A stretch of DNA of 58,906 bases, taken from assembly GCA_910585815.1 (NCBI GenBank), contig CAJUFJ010000019.1:1-58906 (forward strand), written 5' to 3'. This document shows, piece by piece, positions 15,535-24,748 of this stretch. The stretch is from an uncultured Oscillospiraceae bacterium. GTDB taxonomy: Bacteria; Bacillota; Clostridia; Oscillospirales; Oscillospiraceae. Both the position numbers and the translations under genes were made by a program. Position 1 is the stretch's first letter. Each line of letters begins with the position of its first letter. The notes below the pieces were generated by a model. The model was not told the DNA's origin. It did no database searches and saw only the letters and a list, made by a program, of their open reading frames with translations.

Positions 15535-16278
15535 TTAAACGGCCATGCCGCCGTCTACGCACAGCACCTGTCCGGTGATGTAGGCGCACTCCGGCCCGGC
15601 GAAGAAGGCCACCGCACGGGCTACCTCCTCGGGGGAGCCGGGGCGTCCCTTGGGAATGGTCCCCAGCATGGCCGCTTTGGCCTTCTCGGGCAGAACGGCA
15701 GTCATGTCGGTCTCGATAAAGCCGGGGGCCACAGCGTTGACGGTGATGTCCCGCCCGGCCAGCTCCTTGGCGGCCGCCTTCACCAGGCCGATCACCCCCG
15801 CCTTGCTGGCGGCGTAGGCGGTCTGGCCCGGATTGCCACGCAGGCCCACAACGCTGGACAGGCAGACGATCCGCCCGTACTTCTGGCGCAGCATCACCTT
15901 GGCTGCCGCCTTGGTGCAAAAGTAGGCCCCTTTCAGGTTGGTGTCCAGGGTCTGGGAAAAGTCCTCCTCTTTGGCGGTCATAAGCAGGCCGTCCCGGGCG
16001 ATGCCGGCGTTATTCACCAGAATGTCCAGCCGGCCGAAGCGCTCCTTCACCGCCGCCACCAGGGCGTCGCAGGCGGCGGGGTCAGCCACGTCAGCCCGGA
16101 AGGCCTCCGCCTCCACGCCCAGCGCCCGGCATTGCTCCACCGTCTCCTCCGCCGCGGCGCTGTTGCCGGCGTAGTTGACCGCTACCGCCGCCCCCTGCCG
16201 GGCCAGCTCCAGACAGACAGCCCGGCCAATCCCCCGGCTGCCGCCGGTGACCAGGGCCACGTTTCCTTTTAAGCTCAT
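15535..16278 (-). CDS. fabG: 3-oxoacyl-ACP reductase FabG
   Basis: A 247-residue short-chain dehydrogenase reducing 3-oxoacyl-ACP with NADPH. Motifs: VTGGSRGIGRAVCLELA (cofactor binding), LVNNAGIARDGL, catalytic Ser in IVCLSSVVG, YAASKAGV with catalytic Tyr and Lys, and the VAPGFIETDM loop. The start overlaps the fabD stop by 4 bp, which couples their translation. Confidence 0.97.
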   Translation of the reverse strand: MSLKGNVALVTGGSRGIGRAVCLELARQGAAVAVNYAGNSAAAEETVEQCRALGVEAEAFRADVADPAACDALVAAVKERFGRLDILVNNAGIARDGLLMTAKEEDFSQTLDTNLKGAYFCTKAAAKVMLRQKYGRIVCLSSVVGLRGNPGQTAYAASKAGVIGLVKAAAKELAGRDITVNAVAPGFIETDMTAVLPEKAKAAMLGTIPKGRPGSPEEVARAVAFFAGPECAYITGQVLCVDGGMAV

Positions 16279-17210
16279 GCCGTTACTCCTTTCAGGGCGG
16301 ATACCACGCTGTGGAAGTCCGCCGCTGTGTCAATGTGGCAGGTCCTGATGCCGGGGGCGGTCTTTTTGAAGAAGCCGCTCAGGGCCTTTCCCGGACCGAT
16401 CTCCACCACGGTATCCACGCCCTCCGCCTCCATGCGGCGGATGGTGTCCTCCCAGTAGACGGAGGACTGGACCTGCCGCTCCAGCAGGGCGGGGATATTG
16501 TCCCCCGCATCCATGGGGCCGCCCAGGCAGTTGAAATAGACGGGCAGGGCCATGGGCTGGAAGTCGATGGTCTTGAAGTGAGAAGCCAGAACATCCCCTG
16601 CGGGCTTCATCAGCCGGGTGTGGAAGGGGCCGCTCACCTTCAGGGGCATACAGCGCTTGGCGCCCAGCTCCTTCGCCAGCTCCCCGGCCTTGTCCACGGC
16701 GGCCTTCTCCCCGCCGATGACCAGCTGACCGGGACAGTTGTAGTTGCAGATCTGGACCACGCCCAGCTCCGCCGCCCCGTTGCAGGCCTGCTGAAGCTTC
16801 TCCCGGTCCAGGCCCAGCACGGCGGTCATGCCGCAGTCCAATCCGGCGGCGGCTTCCTCCATGGCCCGGCCCCGGAGGGCCACCGTGGAGATCACCGTCC
16901 CCCGGCTGAACACCCCGGCGGCATAGAGGGCGGAGTACTCCCCCAACGACAGGCCCGCCGCCAGCTGAGGGCGGATGCCCTCCTGATACAGCAGGTCGGT
17001 CACCCCCACGGCGAAGGCCGCCATACAGGGCTGGGTGTAGCGGGTCTGGGAGAGCTGTTCCTCCGGGCCCTCAAAGCACAGCTTTTTCAGGTCGAAATCC
17101 ACCGGGGCGTGGTCAAACACCTGGGCAAACAGGGTGAATTCCTGGTAAAAATCCTTTCCCATGCCCACGTGCTGGCTGCCCTGTCCGGCGTATACAAAGG
17201 CTAATTTCAT
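16275..17210 (-). CDS. fabD: Malonyl-CoA:ACP transacylase FabD
   Basis: A 311-residue enzyme that moves malonyl from CoA to ACP. Seen: FVYAGQGSQHVGMGKDFY at the N terminus, the nucleophile elbow GLSLGEYSALYAAG with the catalytic serine, VSGPFHTRLMKPAG with the catalytic histidine, and VVEIGPGKALSGF. ATG 17210 is used because GAGGAGG lies 7 nt upstream at the end of fabK and only 1 bp separates the genes; the open frame upstream overlaps fabK. Confidence 0.97.
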   Translation of the reverse strand: MKLAFVYAGQGSQHVGMGKDFYQEFTLFAQVFDHAPVDFDLKKLCFEGPEEQLSQTRYTQPCMAAFAVGVTDLLYQEGIRPQLAAGLSLGEYSALYAAGVFSRGTVISTVALRGRAMEEAAAGLDCGMTAVLGLDREKLQQACNGAAELGVVQICNYNCPGQLVIGGEKAAVDKAGELAKELGAKRCMPLKVSGPFHTRLMKPAGDVLASHFKTIDFQPMALPVYFNCLGGPMDAGDNIPALLERQVQSSVYWEDTIRRMEAEGVDTVVEIGPGKALSGFFKKTAPGIRTCHIDTAADFHSVVSALKGVTA

Positions 17211-17211
17211 G

Positions 17212-18144
17212 TTAAACCTCCTCCGCCAGGCGGCGGACCGTATCCTGACAGCTGGAGCACATCTCCTCCAGAATGGTCCGCAGGGGGCGAATCTCGTGGA
17301 GCAGTCCGGCATTCTGGCCGCACATGAGGGAGCCGGTTTTCACGTCGCCGTCGAAGACCGCCCGGCGCAGGGAGCCCAGGGTGAACTTCTCCAGCTCCAT
17401 CCGCTCGGCCCCCGCCCGCTCCAGCTTTAAATACTCCCGGGACATCTGGTTTTTCAGAATCCGCACCGGGGCGTTCACCGACCGGCCGGTGACGGTGGTG
17501 TCGCTGTCCTTGGCCTTTAAGATGGCCTGCTTGTAGTTGTCATGGATGGGGCACTCCTCGCTCACCAGCAGGCAGGTGCCCACCTGCACCCCGCAGGCCC
17601 CCAGGGCGAGGGCGGCGGCCAGCTGTTTTCCGCTGGCAATGCCGCCGGCGGCAATCACTGGCAGGTCGGTGACCTCACACACCTGGGGCACCAGGGCCAT
17701 GGTGGTCAGCTCGCCCACGTGGCCGCCGGACTCGGTGCCCTCGGCGATAAAGCCGTCCACCCCCAGGGGCTCCAGGCGGCGGACCAGGGTGGTGGCCGGG
17801 ACCACGGGGAAGACCTTGACCCCCGCCTCCTTCCAGGCGGGGACGAACTGGCTGGGCACCCCCGCCCCGGTGGTGACCACCTTCACGCCCTCCTCAATGA
17901 CCACCTGGGCCATCTCGGAGGCGGCGGGGTTCATCAGCATGATGTTCACGCCGAAGGGCTTGGCGGTGAGGGATTTACAGGTGCGGATGTGCTCCCGCAG
18001 GGTGTCCGCGTTCATCCCCCCCGCGCCGATGAGGCCCAGGGCTCCGGCGTTGGACACGGCGGCGGCAAATTCGCCGGTGGCGATGTTAGCCATGCCGCCC
18101 TGGATAATGGGGAACTCGGTCCCCAGGATTTCGTTGAGTTTCAT
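17212..18144 (-). CDS. fabK: FMN-dependent enoyl-ACP reductase FabK
   Basis: A 310-residue nitronate monooxygenase-like TIM barrel that carries out the last reduction of each elongation cycle with FMN and NADH. Seen: EFPIIQGGMANIATGEFAAA, LGLIGAGGMN, GTESGGHVGE, LPVIAAGGIASGKQLAAALA and ACGVQVGTCLLVSEE. The AGGAGAGG site fixes ATG 18144. FabK replaces FabI, and no fabI is present in this operon; FabK enzymes are known to be naturally insensitive to triclosan. A 213-bp palindromic element separates it from fabH. Confidence 0.95.
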   Translation of the reverse strand: MKLNEILGTEFPIIQGGMANIATGEFAAAVSNAGALGLIGAGGMNADTLREHIRTCKSLTAKPFGVNIMLMNPAASEMAQVVIEEGVKVVTTGAGVPSQFVPAWKEAGVKVFPVVPATTLVRRLEPLGVDGFIAEGTESGGHVGELTTMALVPQVCEVTDLPVIAAGGIASGKQLAAALALGACGVQVGTCLLVSEECPIHDNYKQAILKAKDSDTTVTGRSVNAPVRILKNQMSREYLKLERAGAERMELEKFTLGSLRRAVFDGDVKTGSLMCGQNAGLLHEIRPLRTILEEMCSSCQDTVRRLAEEV

Positions 18145-18169
18145 ATTACCTCTCCTTGTCTGCTCTCCC

Positions 18170-18382
18170 GTCCCCCCGCAGGGACAAAGCTCCTTTTGAA
18201 AGGAGCTGTCAGCCGAAGGCTGACTGAGGATTGCGTTTTGCGAAGCAAAACATACGAAGTAAACCCAAGTTTGCAAAATCTTATTTGCTTCGCACATTTT
18301 GGCTTGGCCAAAATACAATCCTCCGCCCCAGTGTGCCCACTGGGGCACCTCCTTTCAAAAGGAGGCTTGCCCTGCGGGGGAC
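18170..18382. repeat. MITE-like palindromic element inside the fatty-acid operon
   Basis: About 213 bp with long terminal inverted repeats: left GTCCCCCCGCAGGG then CTCCTTTTGAAAGGAG, and on the opposite strand from the right end GTCCCCCGCAGGG then CTCCTTTTGAAAGGAGG. Inner palindromes (GTCAGCCGAAGGCTGAC, TTTTGCGAAGCAAAA) and CAATCCTC/GAGGATTG arms extend the symmetry. No ORF. It lies between fabH and fabK in the fab operon. Related GCAGGG/CCTTCC-type arms bound the element at 23284-23466. Confidence 0.8.
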
Positions 18383-18389
18383 GAGGGCT

Positions 18390-19331
18390 TTACCACCGCA
18401 GCAGCGCTCCGGCCCAGGTGAGCCCGCCGCCGAAGCCCACAGTGACAATCCGCATCCCGGGCCGCAGGGCTCCCGCCTCGGTCAGCTCGTCCAGGGCGAT
18501 GGGGATACTGGCGGCGGAGGTGTTGCCGTAGCGGTCCATGTTTTTGAAAAACAGCCCCTCCCGGGCCCCCAGCCGCTTGGCTACAAAGTCGATGATCCGG
18601 GCGTTGGCCTGGTGGCAGACCACCAGGTCCAGGTCATTGACGCTGGCCAGGCCCTCCGCCGTCAGAAGCTGGCGGATGGACTTCTCCACCACCTCCACCG
18701 CAAAGCGGAACACCGCCTTGCCGTCCATATGGATGGCGGAGGGGACGGGCCCCGGCCCCTGGACCCGAATGCTCTCAGGGTCCCCCCGGGAGCCGAAGAC
18801 GGTGTGCCAGGTGCGCTCCTCCTCCCGGCGGACCACCGCCGCCCCGGCCCCGTCTCCGAAAAGGACGCAGGTGTTGCGGTCGGTGTGGTCCATCACCCGG
18901 CTGATGACCTCCGCCCCCACCACCAGGGCGCAGGGCCGGGGGGCGTCGGACAACAGGGCGTGGGCGGTTTTCAGGCCGTAGAGAAAGCCGGCACAGGCGG
19001 CGTTCAGGTCGAAGCAGAGGGTGTCCTCCTCCAGCCCCAGCGCCCGCTGGAGCAGACAGGCGGTGGAGGGGCTGGCGTGGTCGGGGGTGAAGGTGCCCAC
19101 CAGACACCCCCCCACGTCCGCCGCCGTAATTCCCGCCCGGTCCATGGCCTGGCGGGCGGCGGAGAGGGCCAGGTCCAGGCCGGTCTCTCCGGTGCAAAAA
19201 TGGCGGCTGTGGATGCCGGTGCGGCTGAACACCCACTGGTCGTTGGTGTCCACCGTTTTGCTCAAATCCTCGTTGGTCACCACCCGCTCCGGCAGACACC
19301 GGCCGGTGGCTAAGATTCGGGGTGCGCTCAT
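18390..19331 (-). CDS. fabH: 3-oxoacyl-ACP synthase III FabH
   Basis: A 313-residue enzyme that starts fatty-acid synthesis by condensing acyl-CoA with malonyl-ACP. Catalytic residues are in DLNAACAGFLYGL (Cys), VVCHQANARIIDFV (His) and YGNTSAASIPIAL (Asn). The N-terminal NDQWVFSRTGIHSRHF motif is typical. The start overlaps the accA stop by 4 bp. The gene is followed by the palindromic insertion that separates it from fabK. Confidence 0.97.
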   Translation of the reverse strand: MSAPRILATGRCLPERVVTNEDLSKTVDTNDQWVFSRTGIHSRHFCTGETGLDLALSAARQAMDRAGITAADVGGCLVGTFTPDHASPSTACLLQRALGLEEDTLCFDLNAACAGFLYGLKTAHALLSDAPRPCALVVGAEVISRVMDHTDRNTCVLFGDGAGAAVVRREEERTWHTVFGSRGDPESIRVQGPGPVPSAIHMDGKAVFRFAVEVVEKSIRQLLTAEGLASVNDLDLVVCHQANARIIDFVAKRLGAREGLFFKNMDRYGNTSAASIPIALDELTEAGALRPGMRIVTVGFGGGLTWAGALLRW

Positions 19332-20152
19332 GGCTCCTCCCTCCCCGCCGGGGCCAGGTTCTGGCCCATAACGCGGAACATATCATATCTCTGTCTGGCC
19401 AGGGCGGGGCCCTTCAGCTTATCCAGGGCGGCCAGCTCGTGGGTCAGGGCGGCGTCCACCGTGCGGAAGGCGGCCTGCCAGTCGGTGTGGGCGCCCTCCT
19501 CAGGCTCTCGCAGGACGCCCTGAACGATGCCGCCCCGGCGCAGGTCCTGGGCGGTGAGCTTCATCACGCCGCAGGCCTCGCCGGCCCGGCTGGAGTCCTT
19601 CCACAAAATGGATGCGAAGCCCTCAGGGGACAAAACGGAGTACACCGCGTGCTCCAGCATGAGCACCCTGTTGGCCACGGCCAGAGCCAGGGCTCCGCCA
19701 CTGCCTCCCTCGCCGGTAATCACTGAGATAATGGGCACCTCCAGGGCGCTCATCAGGGCCAGGCACTGGGCGATGGCCTCCCCCTGGCCCCGCTCCTCCG
19801 CCTCCCGGCCGGGGTAGGCCCCCGGGGTGTCCACGAAGGTGATGATGGGCCGGCCGAACTTTTCCGCCTGGCGCATCAGCCGCTGGGCCTTGCGGTAGCC
19901 CTCGGGGGAGGGCATGCCAAAGTTGCAGGTGAGATTCTCCTCCAGGTTTTTCCCCTTCCGGTGACCAATCACCGTGACAGGCCGGCCGTGGAACCGGGCG
20001 ATGCCCCCTAAAATACTGCCGTCCTCGCCGCAGAGGCGGTCCCCCCGCTGCTCAAAGAAGTCGGTAAACAGGGCGTCGATAAAGTCCGCCGTGCCCGGAC
20101 GCTCCGGGTGGCGGGCAAGTTTCACTTTTTCCTCCGGGCTGTAGCGGCTCAT
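19328..20152 (-). CDS. accA: Acetyl-CoA carboxylase carboxyltransferase alpha subunit
   Basis: A 274-residue subunit that binds acetyl-CoA and, with AccD, transfers the carboxyl group from biotin. Seen: DRLCGEDGSILGGIARFHG, NFGMPSPEGYRKAQRLMRQ, FVDTPGAYPGREAEERGQ and VITGEGGSGGALALAVAN, which form the carboxybiotin-binding oxyanion region. It is slightly shorter at the N terminus than E. coli AccA (319). It overlaps accD and fabH by 4 bp each. Confidence 0.96.
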   Translation of the reverse strand: MSRYSPEEKVKLARHPERPGTADFIDALFTDFFEQRGDRLCGEDGSILGGIARFHGRPVTVIGHRKGKNLEENLTCNFGMPSPEGYRKAQRLMRQAEKFGRPIITFVDTPGAYPGREAEERGQGEAIAQCLALMSALEVPIISVITGEGGSGGALALAVANRVLMLEHAVYSVLSPEGFASILWKDSSRAGEACGVMKLTAQDLRRGGIVQGVLREPEEGAHTDWQAAFRTVDAALTHELAALDKLKGPALARQRYDMFRVMGQNLAPAGREEP

Positions 20153-20999
20153 GGGCGTCCTCCCTTCTCATGGAGGGCCAGCAGCTGGGACAGGACGGCC
20201 CGCCACTCACTCCGGGGGACAATCCGGTCCAGAAAGCCGTGGTCCAGCAGGTACTCAGCGCGCTGGAAGCCCTCGGGCAGCTGTTCCTTGATGGTCTGCT
20301 CGATGACCCGAGGCCCGGCAAAGCCGATGAGGGCCCCGGGCTCGGCCAGCATGATGTCCCCCAGGGAGGCAAAACTGGCCGTCACCCCGCCGGTGGTGGG
20401 GTGGGTAAGGCAGGAGATGTACAGCCCGCCCCCGCTCTGGAACCGCTGGACGGCGGCGGCGGTTTTGGCCATCTGCATCAGGGAAAAAATTCCCTCCTGC
20501 ATCCGGGCCCCGCCGCTGGCGGAAAAAATAATCAGGGGCAGCTTTTTCCGGGCGGCGTACTCGGCGGCGCGGGTAATTTTCTCACCCACCGCCGTGCCCA
20601 TGCTGCCCATGAGAAAGCGGCTGTCCAGCACGGCGAAGACCGCCCGGCGGCCGTCAATTTTGCCCAGGGCGGACACCGCGGCGTCCTTCAGGCCGGTGGA
20701 CTGCTCCAGCTCAGACAGCTTGGCCGGATAGCCGGGGAAGGCCAGGGGGTCGGCGGGGGACAGCTTTTCCTCCAGCTCCTGAAAGGAGCCGGGGTCCAGA
20801 ATGTTGGACAGCCGGTAGTAGGCCCCGATGGGGGCGTGGAAGCCGCACCTGGGGCAGACCTGCAAATTGCGGTCCCACTCCAGCTGGGGGCTCTCCTCCC
20901 CGCAGGCGGAGCACCCGGTCCGCCGGGAGGAGGTGATTTTCCCCTCCCGCATGGCCCGGTAGGTGAGCAGCCTGTCCCGGCGGCGGGAAAATGTTTGAT

Positions 21000-21003
<4 letters not shown>
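20149..21003 (-). CDS. accD: Acetyl-CoA carboxylase carboxyltransferase beta subunit
   Basis: A 284-residue subunit. The N-terminal zinc ribbon is intact (CSAC, then CPRC 14 residues later), followed by the crotonase-fold domain (FAVLDSRFLMGSMGTAVGEK, FSASGGARMQEGIFSLMQM, HPTTGGVTASFASLGD, EPGALIGFAGPRVIEQT). It forms the alpha2beta2 transferase with AccA, and the two genes overlap by 4 bp. The accC stop overlaps its start, so the acc genes are tightly coupled. Confidence 0.97.
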
Positions 21004-22397
<1,394 letters not shown>

Positions 22398-22401
22398 GGC
22401 C

Positions 22402-22818
22402 TCACACCCTCCGGATGCGGAACAGGGGGGCGCCAACCCCCACCGCCTCGCCGTCCCGGGCCAGGACCTCCTCCACCACGCAATTTGCGGGGGCGGGGAC
22501 CTCGCTCATCATCTTCATGGCCTCGATGAGACAGAGGGTGTCCCCCTTCTTCACCTGAGCCCCGGCGGTGACATAGGGGGGCTCCTCCGGGGCGGGGGCG
22601 GCGTAGAACACCCCCACCAGAGGGGCGGCCACCACCTCGCCCTGCTCCCCGGCCTGGACCGGGGAGACCGGGGCGGCGGCGGGCGCCGCGGCCGGAAGCT
22701 GGGACACGGTCCCCTCCCGGCGCAGGGCCACCCGCTCCCCCTCGCGCTCCCACTCCAGAGCCGTCAGGCCGGAGGCGGCAAAGCGGTCCATCAGGCTGTA
22801 TAACTCCTGTAATTCCAT
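22402..22818 (-). CDS. accB: Biotin carboxyl carrier protein AccB
   Basis: A 138-residue carrier. A short N-terminal helical part (LQELYSLMDRFAASGLTALE) and an Ala/Pro-rich linker lead to the biotinyl domain, with the modified lysine in EAMKMMSEVPA. The thumb region around VGVFYAAPAPEEPPYV is present. It lies 18 bp after acpP. It carries the carboxyl group from AccC to AccA/AccD. Confidence 0.97.
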   Translation of the reverse strand: MELQELYSLMDRFAASGLTALEWEREGERVALRREGTVSQLPAAAPAAAPVSPVQAGEQGEVVAAPLVGVFYAAPAPEEPPYVTAGAQVKKGDTLCLIEAMKMMSEVPAPANCVVEEVLARDGEAVGVGAPLFRIRRV

Positions 22819-22836
22819 AGGCAGCCTCCTGGCGGG

Positions 22837-23073
22837 TTACGCCTGCTTGCTCTTGATGTAGTCCAGAATATCCTGCACGGTGTGGATTTTCTCCAGGTCC
22901 TCGTCGGCAATGCCGGCCCCCAACTTCTCCTGGAGGGACATGGACAGCTCCACAATCTCCAGGGAGTCGGCCTCCAGGTCCTCAATGAGGTTGGTCTCGG
23001 GCTTCACGTCGGCGGCGTCGCAGCTCAGGGTCTCCACAATAATGTCGCGCACATTCTCAAAGGTAATTTCCAT
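22837..23073 (-). CDS. acpP: Acyl carrier protein
   Basis: A 78-residue acidic four-helix carrier. The serine that takes 4'-phosphopantetheine is in EADSLEIVEL. The C-terminal YIKSKQA tail is typical. It is the first gene of the fatty-acid operon, directly behind a near-consensus promoter with a large inverted repeat, so its level and that of the whole operon are probably controlled there. Confidence 0.97.
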   Translation of the reverse strand: MEITFENVRDIIVETLSCDAADVKPETNLIEDLEADSLEIVELSMSLQEKLGAGIADEDLEKIHTVQDILDYIKSKQA

Positions 23074-23097
23074 ATTCAGTTACCTGCCTTTCAAAAT

Positions 23098-23171
23098 TTC
23101 AAGTATTTTATCTAAAAAATTTTAACTAAAATACTTGAACCTTATTATAGCCCCCGCCCCCCGAATGTCAA
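23098..23171 (-). promoter_or_regulatory. Promoter and large operator of the fatty-acid operon
   Basis: On the minus strand TTGACA (23171-23166), a 16-nt GC-rich spacer and TATAAT (23149-23144). A perfect 13-bp inverted repeat, TTCAAGTATTTTA (23098-23110) and TAAAATACTTGAA (23127-23139) with a 16-nt AT-rich centre, spans the expected transcription start near 23137. The location fits repression by a dimeric or tetrameric regulator, for which the MarR-family protein at 13228-13668 is the obvious candidate. Both boxes and the repeat are read directly; the regulator is inferred. Confidence 0.85.
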
Positions 23172-23283
23172 GGAGAATTTTTCCTGGGGATGTTTTTCTC
23201 AGATTCTCACAAAGCCCGTCCCGCCTTTTCCTCTGTTTTCCTGTATTTCACCGGAGAAGGCCCGGGCGCGGACGAAAATCCCC

Positions 23284-23466
23284 GTCCCCCGCAGGGTAAG
23301 CCTTCCACCCTCAGGGGGGAAGGTGCCCCAGTGCGCACACTGGGGCGGATGAGGGGGCGGTTAGGGCTGCTGTCCTTTACGACAAGGGGCGGAAACCTGC
23401 CGCGCACCCTCATCCGTCACGGCCTTCGGCCGTGCCACCTTCCCCCTGGAAGGGGGAAGGCTTTTG
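23284..23466. repeat. MITE-like palindromic element upstream of acpP
   Basis: Arms CCCCGCAGGGTAAGCCTTCC on the left and, on the opposite strand from the right, AAAAGCCTTCCCCCTTCCAG. Internal palindromes include CCCCAGTGCGCACACTGGGG and ACGGCCTTCGGCCGT. No ORF. Its arms resemble those of the 18170-18382 element, so both belong to one dispersed family. Its right arm overlaps the next repeat. Confidence 0.7.
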
Positions 23467-23568
23467 GTGCATCCCTGAGCCCCCCTCACCCGGCTTCGCC
23501 GGGAGCTCCCCCACAAGGGGGGAGCCAGGGGAGGCAAGGGCAGAGCCCTTGCCCTACATGACGTACCC
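23452..23568 (-). repeat. Dispersed repeat, copy B (inverted copy of 3745-3855)
   Basis: Near-identical, in inverted orientation, to the repeat at 3745-3855: GGTGCATCCCTGAGCCCCCC, the CACCCGGCTTCGCCGGGAG hairpin, then CTACATGACGTACCC. It lies in the roughly 630-bp gap between acpP and trmB. Apart from the repeats, the acpP promoter and the trmB terminator, I see nothing else in that gap. Confidence 0.8.
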
Positions 23569-23663
23569 GGGAGTGTGCAACGATAAGGTTCCCCCACAAA
23601 AATCCATTTACAGGCTCAGACAATGTTAAAACAGGCTACGGCGGCTGACACAACATTTCAAAT

Positions 23664-23690
23664 TAAAAAAGCAACGGATGATCCGTTGCT
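23664..23690 (-). terminator. Intrinsic terminator of trmB
   Basis: A perfect stem, AGCAACGGAT (23670-23679) and ATCCGTTGCT (23681-23690), with TTTTTTAATTT following on the minus strand, 15 bp after the trmB stop. Confidence 0.85.
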
Positions 23691-23704
23691 TTTTCGTTCA
23701 TGGG

Positions 23705-24418
23705 TTATTCCGTTGGTGTGCTCTCTCCCCGGGGCCTGCCGGAGGGACCGGGGATGGGCTTGAATACCGGCTCGGGGTCCATGGGTTCTTTGGTGCCCAC
23801 ACAGCGGTTGATGGGGGTGCCCAGCAGGTGGAATTTCTCCTCATAGTCGGTCATAACCCCCCGGATGCCCTCCCGGTGGAGGTCCCGGGTCACCTCCGAC
23901 AGGGCGTAGCCCGCCTTGGGGAACTGGAACAGGGACCACTCAAACAGGTCGTGGTTGTCGCTCTTGAAGTGAATCTGCCCCCCATCCCCCAGGATGCCCC
24001 GGTAGAGCACCAGGAACTGCTCGTGGGTCAGCCGCCGCCGGGCGTGCTTCACCCCGGGCCAGGGGTCGCAGAAGTTGATATAGAGCAGGTCCACCTCCCT
24101 GGGGGCGAAGTAGTCCCGGAGCAGGGCCGCGTCCCCGTCGATAAAAAAGATGTTGGTCAGGCCCTTGGCCTGGCACCGCTCCATGGCTACGATCATGGCG
24201 TCGGGCACCCGCTCCAGAGCGATGTACAGCACGTCGGGGTTCTGCTCCGCCGTCTCGGCGGAGAAGCGCCCCTTGCCGCAGCCGATCTCCAGCCGGACCT
24301 CCCGGGCGGCGGGAAACAGCTCCCGCCAGTGCCCCCGCATGGCCGCCGGGTCGGAGACCAGCATCCCCGCGCACCGCTCCATCCGAATTGACAGATTTGG
24401 TTTTTTTCTCATTCTCAT
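23705..24418 (-). CDS. trmB: tRNA (guanine-N7)-methyltransferase TrmB
   Basis: A 237-residue SAM-dependent enzyme that makes m7G46 in tRNA variable loops. Seen: SAM-binding VRLEIGCGKGRFSAETA, VLYIALERVPDAMIVAMER, LLYINFCDPWPGVKHARRRL with the catalytic aspartate region, and GGQIHFKSDNHDLFEW. The C-terminal TDYEEKFHLLGTPINRC motif is standard. ATG 24418 follows AGAGGTGG by 6 nt. A tRNA-Pro gene lies divergently 150 bp away; their promoters overlap. Confidence 0.94.
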   Translation of the reverse strand: MRMRKKPNLSIRMERCAGMLVSDPAAMRGHWRELFPAAREVRLEIGCGKGRFSAETAEQNPDVLYIALERVPDAMIVAMERCQAKGLTNIFFIDGDAALLRDYFAPREVDLLYINFCDPWPGVKHARRRLTHEQFLVLYRGILGDGGQIHFKSDNHDLFEWSLFQFPKAGYALSEVTRDLHREGIRGVMTDYEEKFHLLGTPINRCVGTKEPMDPEPVFKPIPGPSGRPRGESTPTE

Positions 24419-24474
24419 GGTTTGCCACCTCTTTGGTTGATTACAAAAATATCTTAACATATTGCAGGGAATAC

Positions 24475-24503
24475 TTGCAATCGTTTTTGAAATATATTAT
24501 ACT
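24475..24503 (+). promoter_or_regulatory. Promoter of tRNA-Pro
   Basis: TTGCAA (24475-24480), a 17-nt spacer and TATACT (24498-24503), 65 bp before the mature tRNA. On the opposite strand TTGCAA (24480-24475), 18 nt and TAAGAT may serve trmB, so both promoters would share the palindromic -35 box. Confidence 0.7.
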
Positions 24504-24568
24504 GTTCAAAGGTGCCGCGGCGGAGGGCCGGCCCCGCCGTCCGGGGAACGCCGGCAAAAGCTGAATAT

Positions 24569-24644
24569 CGGGGTGTTGCGCAGCTGGTAGCGCGCCTGCT
24601 TTGGGAGCAGGAGGCCCGGGGTTCGAGTCCCCGCACTCCGACCA
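24569..24644 (+). tRNA. tRNA-Pro (anticodon UGG)
   Basis: A 76-nt tRNA with encoded CCA (24642-24644). Acceptor strands CGGGGTG and CACTCCG pair with one G-U. The anticodon arm is CCTGC-TTTGGGA-GCAGG with anticodon TGG. The T-arm is CGGGG-TTCGAGT-CCCCG. A terminator follows at once. Confidence 0.97.
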
Positions 24645-24645
24645 C

Positions 24646-24684
24646 GTCGGAGCAAGCGATATGAAGCTTGCTCCGACCTTTTTT
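24646..24684 (+). terminator. Intrinsic terminator of tRNA-Pro
   Basis: A perfect 12-bp stem, GTCGGAGCAAGC (24646-24657) and GCTTGCTCCGAC (24666-24677), then CTTTTTT. Confidence 0.9.
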
Positions 24685-24748
24685 CAAAAGTCGGGACCGC
24701 TTCAAAGGGGCGGTCCGTCGAAAAAGGATATTTCCCGAGGTGTTTTTC

